Shown here: piece after piece, positions 38,744 through 50,100 of the stretch
Position numbering within the stretch: the stretch's first letter is position 1
Layout of the letters: each line of letters begins with the position of its first letter
Assembly (NCBI GenBank): GCA_964017195.1
Contig: OZ024895.1
Location: forward strand, 14,252,034-14,316,033
DNA length: 64,000 nucleotides
Origin: Siderastrea radians
Lineage: Eukaryota > Cnidaria > Anthozoa > Scleractinia > Rhizangiidae
Reading direction: 5' to 3'
Notes under the pieces: generated by a model
The model's database searches: none
Told to the model about the DNA's origin: nothing
What the model saw: the letters and a program-made list of their open reading frames with translations, nothing else
Translations under genes and position numbers: made by a program

Positions 38744-41700
38744 GGTCATGGTGTACAGACTGAGCACAGCGAGGTATGTGTGCCACGACCGGCTTGTCCT
38801 AACTCTGTCAATACACATTTATCATACCACCAATTTCATGCTACATGTAAATACATGCATTTTTGAAAAATTTCGAAACTATGCTTAAAAGTACTCAAAG
38901 CATGTTAAAGTGCACGTGTGTTGAATGAACCGATGATGTGTGCAAGACTGGACGGCTTTTTCCAGACTGGCTTGCATCAACCCACCTGGCCCTACACACA
39001 TCAACTCGGAATACATCTGTATCGTATGTAATACACTAGGAGAGAACTGTTGTCCACCCATCATGGAAAAACGGCTTAGTTACAAAAAGCCAAAACCACA
39101 CCACTTCTATACTTTCCTGGCAGGGATGTGCAACACTGTGCCATGGCTGTTGATGTGTGACTACTTTCAACTGCTTATGCAAATTGATGTCAGTTTTCAA
39201 GATATCATGTTGTTGAGTGGTGAATTGTTCATGGGTACCAGCTAGTTTTTTTTTATATAATATTGTGTTGGCGGGGATGTACGGTGGTATAAGAAGTTGA
39301 GTTATCAAGTGACTGAAAAATGAAAATGGTGGACATGAAATTCAAAGCCCAGATGCAAGGAAATACAATGTACGCTACTATTGTAGTTTTAACCCTGTTA
39401 TTCCAAGCAGTTAGCTTCTGGTGGTCTAACGTGGTTGTAACTGGGTGTAGATGTTATGTATTGAAATGAAATGAGACCCCAAGAGAAGCTGAACCTGAGG
39501 TGTTACCTATACCAGTCAGGAGTTCTAACCACTACATGTACAGTAGCCTACATTGTACAGAATGTAGATTACATAGGAGTCTAGACGTGAGCTACAGGTG
39601 TACAGCTGTATTGTCGGGCATTACTTACAGTACAAGGTCACCATTCAGTCAGATGCCTTCAACACTGCCCTTTCTAGCACTATGCAGGACATGATACAGT
39701 TAGGGATTTAACTTGGTGTCCTAATCCCACAATTGCTTCATGTTGAGCACATGTATCATCATTCTTTTGGTTAATAAATGACCAATCTTAGTAATTACAT
39801 TTACAACTTCAGTAATTATTTTACAATATTAATAACCATGGCTCTATATCAGCAGGGCTTTTGTTTCAGTGTACTTTTTGGGATTGTGGTTTGTCCACAA
39901 TAATCTAGTATTCATGTCTTAAAAATTCAAGCATTCAATGATCACCAAGGAGATAATGTCTTCATATGACATGAATCCATATGCCATTCTGTCAAAATCT
40001 TTAAAAGGAATGCCTGCAACCAACGCCCAATACACTGTACATGTATACGTCCTTTGTTTAAAGAAAACAGATCTGCATGTAAGCAACACAAATTTGAAGC
40101 GTAACATGAGGATTCTAATGTATACAGCTAAAACGTTGTCTGATTTTACAGCCTTGAGCTTACACGAGGAGACCGAAAGGTAGTATGGGTAGCTGAAAAT
40201 CGTTTGTGATTCGGCTTATTTCGCAGTTGTCGCTACCCTAGGAGGGCTGAGAGTATGATAAACACTTGCCTGTGTGATTTAATTTGTGTAGGGGTGAGCC
40301 ACAGCTAAGTTTGGTAAATTTATTAATAGATTACCCATAGCACCTTGTGGTCTTATTGCGTAGGTTTTCCGACAACATTAATTGTAGCTGTATGTTTGAG
40401 TAACTTACCTGACCATGTGTGATGCATTCCTTTGCTATGTACAACATGCATCAAGAAACTGTTTTGCTGTAGAACTTGGAGTCATACTGATACAATGTGT
40501 ACAAATGTAGAAACCTGATGAAAATTTTTGAGAATAAAATTAATAAATGGATCATAAAAAATAAACTTACTACTCACATACATGTAGCTATAAAGGTGAA
40601 TGTAAATCATACTTTAATTCCATCTATACCACAGTACATGAACTACAGTGTACTTTACAGATCCCAGGACATTGTTGAAGGAGCAGTGTACATGTAGATG
40701 TATGAGGTTCAGGTTTCAACTGAAATTTAACTTCTATATAGGATGTAACTAAACAGCGCCAGTCATATAGCCCAGTTGATTGTGTGATTGACCTTTCAAT
40801 AATTTTGCAAACAAATCAAGAATAAAAAAAATAGTGTGATAAAATATATGTGTAAGTTAATATTTGGTTCTTGGCAAAAGTACAAAAAACTCACTGGAGC
40901 CAGTTTGACACGCTGAACACCATCCCCTTAAAGCCCTTGCTTTAGGTCAGTAAGCACATAATTTTTTGAATTCCAAAAATTGAAAAGTTGCCATTTTGAA
41001 GGCTGTTTTCCCATAACATGATTGAGCAGTTTTGATGATTTTCAAAAAAAGTTAATATTCATGAGACACTCAAATGCCCTCCTGGATTTATAAAGTTCTG
41101 TCATCTACATGTAGACTACTCCAAACAAGTAGGTACATTGTTTTCATAGTGTTTTCTGCACACTACAGGTGTAATTAGTATATCACATGCCATTCACCTC
41201 TGAGCACAACAGTGGTCACCTCCACAGTTTTTTGTCCATATCTGATAACAAGTTACCTGTACCAGTCTGTGGGGCTGGATATTAACTTGTGTGGCATAAT
41301 AATTATTATGCTAAGAGAACCATTATTCACCCTAATGTCTGTGACATGTAACATTTATTCCATGAGCATGTATGTACTGGGTATAGGGTGGTAAGTAACC
41401 AACAAGGTGCATAGCACAAAGTTGATAAAAATCACCTCATATCCTGAACGAGCACAACAGAATTAATAATATTCCTTATTAAATCTCAACTTTAGTTATC
41501 TTTTCTGAATTATGGGTGGCTGTATTTTGGACAAGCTTCTAGCTTTTACTTGGACGACATGCTATTTTGAATGCCATGGTACTTGGCATGCAGTTTCCGT
41601 GCATGCAGTAGAATCAAATTTAAGGTGCCAGTGCATGAAAGGACATGCTGAAATTTGTGTTGCATGAGCTCAAAAAGCACCAGCCACACACCAAAGGGTG

Positions 41701-42457
41701 TCACATGTTGTTGCAAAAATGTAAGCACCTTTCGATTTCCTCTCTGCTAATGTTCCTGCTACAGTACATGCCTTTAGCATAACAATTGCAGTGTCGCACT
41801 GCTGTGTGTCTCTGTGACACGTCCCTGCAACATGTCCCCTCATACCCTGGCATCTACTGTATACAAAAGGAAGGAATTCAATGCCTGAAATTGAGAATTT
41901 AGTGTATTACTACTACGTGTATAGGGTCTCCACTGTGAGTTTGTCATGGATAAATTACTGTTTAGTATTTAGGTATACATTGGACATTATGTTGGGATGA
42001 AAGTTCACAAATCTGGTGACCATTTTAGAACTGTTGATTGCAATGATTAACTCCCATATGCAAACTCCCTTGAAAAGAGGACTTTGAGAAATGCACACAT
42101 TTCCACCTTATGCAACTAGAATAAAAATGTTATGGTGTCAAGACCTGGAGTTGTTACTATTCAAATATCAAATCTGATCATGTTAGTACACATCACTATC
42201 TTTGTTTAAAAAAAATCAAGAAATCTCATAAACCGTTAAAGAACTCACTAATTGGCAAATTATGCATGTTTCATTTCATGTTTACTCCGCTTTGACGAGT
42301 GATTAAAGAAAAATTTAGGCTTTCATTGTATTCAAGTTAATGTGTACACGTATCTGAGTGAAACGCATTTCAACTGAACTGTTGGTTAGCGTGTAGGCAC
42401 TATGAAATCATCTACAACTAATCACCAATGATACATGTAGATGCATGGAGATACACG
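38744..42457. other. intergenic, no gene seen
   Basis: About 3.7 kb of AT-rich sequence with many short ACATGTA motifs. Scattered small frames show no family signature. Nothing else supported. Confidence 0.6.
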
Positions 42458-42459
42458 TA

Positions 42460-42880
42460 CAGTAGGCTTTCGTTACTTTTAGGGGACTCGCGCTATATAG
42501 AGAAAAAATTGTCTGAATGCACGCGCAAAAATGACGAATTTAATTCACTCGCAAAAATGACGAATGCAATTAACTGTACAAAGTTTAGCAATAACTAAAC
42601 TCAACAATAACAAAGCTAACCGTCGTAGAATCAGTGCTTAACCCTAAACAGAAGTGTAGATGAGTTCTTAGGCCTAATCACTATCGGTCAGTGCTTTACC
42701 CTAAATACTGTAGATGAGTGTTTAACCGTTTTTCATTTTGTTTTCATTTGTTTTTCTCGCTAATAAACGCTCGTCATCAGATTTGTCACTCGTCATTTTT
42801 GCGCGTGCATTCAAACAGTTTTTCACTGGTTTTTTTCCTATGTAGCGCGAGTCCCCTAAAAGTAACGATAGCCCGTACAG
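42460..42880. mobile_element. 421-bp MITE flanked by TA
   Basis: Left CAGTAGGCTTTCGTTAC and right GTAACGATAGCCCGTACAG are imperfect inverted ends that continue into TTTTAGGGGACTCGCGCTA and its complement. TA lies outside both. Inner blocks (GCACGCGCAAAAATGACGA) are also inverted. It sits about 400 bp from the large transposon. Confidence 0.8.
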
Positions 42881-43300
42881 TACGTGCTTACATGTGAAAT
42901 GCCTACTCCTCAAATTGATCCGAATTATTCGGATTTGCGAAGTTCTGATAGTGGTACGTCGACTACTTCTTGGTCGGTAAACGTTTCTTTTACTACGCCG
43001 GGCTTATCACACTTTGATGTGAAAAGTGTAGGTCACAGAATGCCACATGTGTGAACAATGGCTTTCGTTGTTATTTGATACCACTGTCCCACTTGGGGGC
43101 AATTTCACAAAGGCCGTTTTTGATTATGATTTGCAACGTGCAAATTTGCACAGTGTAAGCGTCGCTTACACTGTGTGTTAAAGCTTGTTACACTCATTTG
43201 GTAGAATGTTACAAAGAAAGGAACTTTAAGCCCTCCATAGAAAATTAAATGTACATGAAATGTTTGTCATACCAGCTACGTATTATGAGGAATGAGGTTA

Positions 43301-43354
43301 TGCACTAGTCAACCCCCACCCCCCGACCCCCGGGACAGGGCGGGGAATTTAACA
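43301..43354. repeat. left terminal inverted repeat of the transposon
   Basis: About 54 bp, very C-rich in the middle. Inside it, a second weaker set of CCCCGG and GTTAAA motifs continues to about 43440. Confidence 0.85.
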
Positions 43355-43730
43355 TTTATGTAGTGTTAAACTTGGCCATTTCCCCCGGTCATCGGGGAAA
43401 CATTCGTTGTTAAAACCCCCGTCACCATGGCCCCGGTATTTTTTGGTCGCTTCACAGTAAAAACACAAAACAGATTTTGTCCTTTTTTAGATATTTCCCA
43501 AGTAGATTTAATATTCTCAAGTAGATTATAAGTCATGCATAGTTTCTTACTGACATTTTTCAATCAACGTCCACTGTCCAGCAGGGAACTGCGATGTTGT
43601 CGCTCTTGCTGTGCTTGAAGAATTATACAAACTTGGACTGCTAGGCTTTTATATGACAAAAGCTGTTGGGATTGCGACTCACATATAGGAACAGAAACAA
43701 TATAAACGTGTATCATATGAACAACCAAAC

Positions 43731-43736
43731 TTTATT
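43731..43736 (-). terminator. poly(A) signal of the transposon gene
   Basis: AATAAA on the minus strand about 240 bases after the stop codon and well inside the terminal repeat, so the transcript can end within the element. Confidence 0.45.
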
Positions 43737-43977
43737 TGTGTTTGTTTACAAATGTCAATAAATCTGATACAGTGACACTGCTTTGGAAGCTTTTTAAGTG
43801 GTCCTTCATTTAACGCTAATTTAATTCAAAGTGACCAATAAACACTCAAATTAACCAATATCCAAATAGTAACAATGTCATAGCTACAAGAACATGCATG
43901 CACCATAGAGTCTTTGAAAGTATGTAGTGTCCATCTACTCCCTGGAAGGATTATATGGCTTTTTTGCTATTTTGCCA

Positions 43978-44135
43978 TTAAGACTGACACTTGGGACACA
44001 ACCATGCCCCCTTTGGAGCAACTGTGAGACCCACGCAGGAAAGGTGGAACCACTGGATAGTGCATTCACTGTTGTCACAGGCCAACATCAACCCAAATTC
44101 TGCCTGGTTGCATAGGCAAAACTGCTCAGGTTCAT
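43978..44135 (-). CDS. transposon gene exon 8: second PHD finger and stop
   Basis: Acceptor TTTATCCATAG, 158 nt, phase 1 in, TAA stop at 43980-43978. It reads EPEQFCLCNQAEFGLMLACD, then NSECTIQWFHLSCVGL, then KGAWLCPKCQS. A second ING-like PHD finger with all eight zinc ligands and the Trp of the aromatic cage (QWFH). Two ING-type fingers in tandem at the end of a transposon protein is unusual. Confidence 0.85.
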
Positions 44136-47100
44136 CTATGGATAAAGCAAGAACAAATAAAAGTCAGTTAGATCCCAGTCAGATGCCATAAATTGCTGTA
44201 ACAGGTAGAAAGCAGTCATTAATTTATTAGCCACTGCCACCCTTTTCTTAATTGAGGTGGCTCATGTCATTAACTGAACCAATAGAGTAATCTAACACTT
44301 ACTATTACAATCGGGGCAATACCAAGAAAAGGCTGGGCTGTACAATAGTCCCATGCAATCAAAGTGGAACCATTTAATTGGGCAATCATCTCCTTCGCAC
44401 ATAAGCATGTCCCCATGCTCTTCTTCACGACACCAGCACCACACATCTTTGTCTACAATGACCACATCTTCTGTGAATGGAAGTAAATAAATAAATTACT
44501 GAAAAACTATATTTGAGTTTCTCAGATGCAAGTTTGACAAAATCAAGCGTGTAAATGTATAAAATTAAGTCTAATTACTCTCTGCTTTCTTCTTTTTATT
44601 GGCCTTCCTTGTTGTTGTTGTTGTTGACTTTAATTTCCGTGTCAATGCTGCCTTCTTGGCCCCTTCCTTACGTCGTTCAGCAGTAATTCGTAGATGTTCA
44701 ACGTGCATTTTTAGTTCCTCTACAGAAAGCAGCGTCTTTCTAGCAACTTCCTCCAACTCATTATCGGATACACTTCCCCCTGCCCTCATAGATTCATAAA
44801 ACTGATCCCTTATTACAATGCTTGGAGGCTTGTACATTAACTCTGTGGCACCATGTTCTCTAACAAATTCTTGGTGCTCTTCAGGTGACATGTAATGGCC
44901 AGTGCAGAAGGTTGTGCATTCCTGGCATTTTCCACCCCATGGCCGCTTTGGATCTACCATAGGTACAGGGATGTATGATACGAGTGGCCCATGTTCATAC
45001 CATGCTGCATCTCTTCCCACAGACTTGTCAACACACAAGGGATGGGGACATTCGGGGTTGAAACACAGATTTAGCATAAACATATAATTCTCCGGAAGAT
45101 CCTTGTTCATGTGGTTTTCGTGAACTAATTCCAGACATTCTCAAAGTACTTGAATAATTCTGGGTTGCTTTCTTTTAGTTGCATTCTCTCTTTTGCCTTA
45201 CCCTTAAGGAAGACCAAAAGGCTTTGCCTTCTCTCAGTAATGGCTTCATTCTGACCTCCTTTGTACAGTTGCAGGGTTGTCCCACAGCATGCTGACCCAT
45301 TGACTCTATCAATATAAACATCAGTCGCTATATCTAGGTTTTCACGCAATTTGCCACTGTTCAGGCCATTTGAATCATAATTGTTCCCTGTCAGAGTTGA
45401 AGGAATGTACAAATTTGAATGTACCTTTGCAATGCAGCCATTCATTAATTCAACTTCATTCAAATATGAACCACCACTGTGCCTCGATGTCACAATAGTA
45501 CAGATCCTTCGTTTCTCAATGTGTCTCTCTGTCCACAGGAACTGAACTTCTACGTGCCCTGGTCCCTCGTCAGTTGCACCGTCAACTCTAACACATTCTA
45601 TGTACCGATTCCCTAGGTGACTCGGCAACTTGCTCTCAAGCATCTCTAGATCTATAAAGTGCTGGGTTGGGTTCTTCTGGAACATGAAATGGGGTTTCAC
45701 AAGTCCCACACAAGCTTTCTCTGTTGTGTCTGATTCCATAAACAAGTATGACGTTGTCTGCAGCAGCGATGAGTACGAATTTACAAAATCAGTTCGTGTT
45801 GTTAGAGCAGGAGCATTTTCCATTGTAATCCATTTCCCTTGTCTATGGGTAAAGGTAGTGTCCAGTCGAAATCCTGCCTGATCATCTCGATTCAATAAGA
45901 CTTTGTCCCGCCCATCTTTCAGTTGTAGGGAATCTAGTCCTTTGTACAGTGCACTGCTCCAATGAGCATCTGGGTTCAACTTCACCGCGAATCCTTTTCT
46001 GGATTTTCTACATGTTACTTTAGCTACGCCCTTGTATCGTCTAGCTGAAATTCTTCGTTTACTTCGAATGACACACAACTGTACAACTGTACCATAACCT
46101 ATCTTGCAATCGTATTTTTCTTGAAGGTGTTCTTGAATATTTCTGTACGTTACTTTCTTTCCTCTGGTTCTTACTCCATCAAAAGTCAGCACACCAGTCC
46201 TCCTCCAAGCACCAGCCCCAACTTTTTTGGACTTGACAAAATCTTCGATATCTTTACCAATGCTTGGGTGTTCTTTTATAATGCGACTTGTTCTTTTCGG
46301 TAACTTCCTTTTCAGAATGCAGGTGGATGCAATCGTTTTAGCAGCTTCTCTCTTTGCCTTCTTTCTTAAAGCGATTCTTGCAGATCTGATCTGTTTCTTT
46401 CCCTCTTCGCTCAATAGCGATGTCACTTCTTCGACTCTTTCTGGACCTTGGACCTCATTATCAGACTCTGACAAAACCTCTTCCCCTTCAATCAACAGTG
46501 GCTTTCTACGATTGAATTCTAGAAAAGCCTGTCGTGACACTTCTACCAATCTCTCTTCTTCGTCACTCAGGTCAGAGTCACTCAAATAATCAGTAAAATC
46601 TAAAAGGACTTGATTCAGAACTTCTGAATTGTAATTCTTTAGATACTGAGCAACTTCCTCATAGAAAGAAAACCAGTTGAGCTTGTTCTCCCTTAACCAC
46701 AATAACAATGTATCATTAGAGGGAGCAGGATTTGCAGTAGCAGTAGCAGGAACATCTTTTGACAGGAAATCTGGATCATATCTTATGCCAGTAGTAGTTG
46801 GTGAATGTGACTGTGACTCATCTGTGTACTGGTTCTTTTGCTGTACTGAACTAACACTACTTTCTGATTCAGAATTGCAGTTAGGCTCTTCGTCGGAGTC
46901 ACTTTCAATAACACTTTCCAGATCACTGCCATGTCCAGAACTCTCTGAGTCTGATTCAGAATCATCTTCAACACCCAGTGTTCGCAGTAGCGCCGTTTCT
47001 TTCAATTTTGCCAGCTTCATTATTTCATTCCGGATTTCTTGAACGTTGGCAATTGCTTCCTTCACTCTCCTTACTTTACAGGAATATTCCTCTATACCAT

Positions 47101-50100
47101 AAATGTTCCTGGCTTGTTTCCCAGTCATACCCCAAGTAGCAGCAGCCTGTATCAATTTCCTGTCCGATTCATTTGATGCAAGCTCACACAAAGATTTAAG
47201 GGTCTCTTTCTCCAACTTACGTTCAATGTTACCTTTCCCTGGCATTGTCTTCCCAATCCGGTCAATCAGTGTCCTGTAGTTCAATTCTGGCCTTAGCTCC
47301 ATAACATACAGATATTCCACCTTGAAAATAACACAGGGTAATTGCATTAACCTTCTCACAGCTTTGTCAGACTGATAGTTGCCGTCTGGAAATTGTCTCC
47401 TGTAAACCTCTGAAACTTTAACAATTCCTTCTTGAGCAATATGTGAAGCCATTTTCGTAAGCGAAGTACATTCTGAACGCTGTTTCTTGTGGTACCTTTT
47501 ACAGTATTCCGATCTGTAAGTGGTATACTCTTCTAGAGACACAACATTCATTCGTGAAATGTACAGTCCACTATTGTGATAGCACTTAATAACGTCACTC
47601 AAACCTGAACGGGCTTTCTGGATAAAGTCACAAAACTTTTTCTCATCAATAGTATCAACAGCCCCAACTGATTTCCCTTGACTCTCTGTGGGTAAATCAG
47701 TGGGGCTCACTGAAAATGTGTATTGCTATTGTTGTGATTTAGGCCACTTACTGCTCGAGTAGTGATTTCTAGCTCTTTATCAGATACAACATCTGCAGAC
47801 TTTTCTTGACGAAGGTCCATCTTGGCATCAGATTCTCTCAGACTAGAGTTGTCCTCAGACTGCACTTGGATGCTACACATACTAGCAGACTCCTCTCCCT
47901 GGTCAACTCTTGAAGATGACTTCCGTAGAAATTGAAGCATGGCGCCTTCTTCTGAAGCTTTTGCTGCTTTCGTCTCATTGCACTTCTTTACACGCTTACT
48001 CGCAGCCTCTTTCCTTTGTAGTAAGGTAAGCTCCTCTTGGTATTTCCTTTTCTTACTTCTTAGGTCATCCATTTCCTTTGAAACATCAAGGGCCTTGCTA
48101 TAGTTGTTAACATTAGCACATTTCTCTCTTTGTTTTAGGGCAAAGCTTAACTGCAAGTCAACCTCCTTTAAATCCTCCTGCAGCTGTGAAACTCTTTTGT
48201 GTCTAAGTTCTTGGCTGATATGCTGTCTTACAGGTGCGTCACGAGATGGTCCAAATGCTTTAGATCTGGAACTTTTCTTTTTGTAATTAAATCCTTCCTC
48301 GTGCAGTTTCAGCCGTGCCTGCTTCTGTAATTCTGTTTTATCACATAGAAGGGATGGGTCTTGCATGGCAAGATCAAAGGTGGCTTCATTTATGGCTTTG
48401 CGGTAATTATAAAGCTTGTCATGAGGTTGAAGCAGATATATCTGAGATTGCTTTCGTATTTTTCCAGGGTCTACTGTGATGGTTTTTGCGGTTTGTTTTA
48501 CAGATGTTGCCTAAAGAGAGATATAAATGTAAACGTACCTGTAGAAACAGAAACGTTTTGGTGGGGATGAAGTCTAAGTTAAATTATGATATTCATTGGA
48601 TTGTCATTAAAACATCTGTGTAAAAGGACTATATACTTTCCAGTCTTCAACCTAGTAAAATGGAAAACTTTGTGATGCACACATGATTGTTTCTGATGGG
48701 TGTAATTGTCAAGTAAAAGTAGTCATGTAACTCTTATCACTTACAGCAGCTGGTCCTACTGTGATATCTCCAGTTGAAGTAATAGCAATAGTTGCTTGGC
48801 GACTCTCCCTCACACCTGCAAATTTCAATACCAAATTTATGTTACTATACACAAAGGAATGAAGAAAAAGCTGTTAAATGACTACCAAATTAAAACAACC
48901 TAAAGACTTCAGATCATTGATATAATTATGCAAGTTCAGGCTTCACTGGCTTTAATGGCCAATAGTATCTAATATTTGGTACACCATAAATGCTAGAAAA
49001 AGCACCCTGAAGCTTCAAATAGTATCAATATTAGTAATATTAACTTAACTGTCCCACACACAAAAAAATCATGCCAGGCTGGCAGGTGCACAACTTTGGC
49101 CATGTTGATAAGTGGGAAGCAGAATAAAAAATTGGAAATAACTTATGCAGAACCATTATGTCTCCTTTACAATAGGTTTTGAGCATATATATTTGGTATT
49201 ATGGAAAAGTGGTGGCATAGAAGAGGTGGTCACAGATACAAATTTCATTAAACAGTCAAAGTTCTCATAAACAACCACCCAGAGGAGAACGTGGTCATAA
49301 CTCAAGCTGATCACTTTATATAATACAAGAACTCTCAATATTATTACAGAATTGCATTTTACTGAGAATTTCAGTAAACAGGGTTTTGTCAGTGTGGTCA
49401 CTGAAGGGAGCTGGTCGCATATGAAAATGGTTGTAAGAAGAAATTCAACTGTATTAGGAGAAATTCCCTTCGGTCCCTGAGAGTCATCTCAAGTATCTGA
49501 TAGAAACAAAGCATTAAACAAAATTAATAGCCAAATGGAAATTTAACTTTCCCTGGGCCGGTGAAAAATGTAAATTTAAGGAGCCCATCACATGAGCTGG
49601 GCTGTCCCAGTTTGCTAGATTTAATCAAAACAAAATATAAAACTGTGCAGGATTGCAGGAAATTTAATTTACTGGCATCTTCATACTATTTGCATATCAT
49701 CAAATAACTTCAGAGCCTATTTTCTCATACCTTGCATTCAAAAGAAAAAAAAGCACTGAATTAATTTTATGCAGTTATTTATATCGTCAGTATAAACCAG
49801 AAATAGCATCTACAATTATTGTAGATTATTTATTGGAAACAATGCAAGGAAGCAAATTTTGTAATGAGTATTAAAAACTCAGTCTAACTTGTAAACAAAA
49901 ATATATCTAAGTACAACCAGCCCATTTTTTACATGGCAAAAGTTTCCCAAACATTGAAACCAGACGTTGGGCAGACTGAATTATTAAACAATTAAGTATC
50001 AAACAAAGAATGTACTAGGAGATACCCAGTCTATTGAAGACATACATCTGTTGATTTTTAAATATATAAAACAGGAACATGCACAAAAATAAAAACATAC

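Noticed and set aside
39036..39308. Overlapping frames on both strands near 39 kb
   Set aside because: No motif, signal peptide or splice context; chance openness in AT-rich DNA.
43301..43312. Assignment to the CACTA (EnSpm) superfamily because CACTA occurs in the end
   Set aside because: The inverted repeat starts two bases earlier (TGCACTAG) and the direct duplication TTA lies outside that. The protein motifs do not obviously match CACTA transposases.
47708..47710. Start codon for the 861-codon catalytic frame
   Set aside because: The codon is GTG, not ATG, and coding sequence continues upstream by splicing; a bacterial-type start is not credible here.
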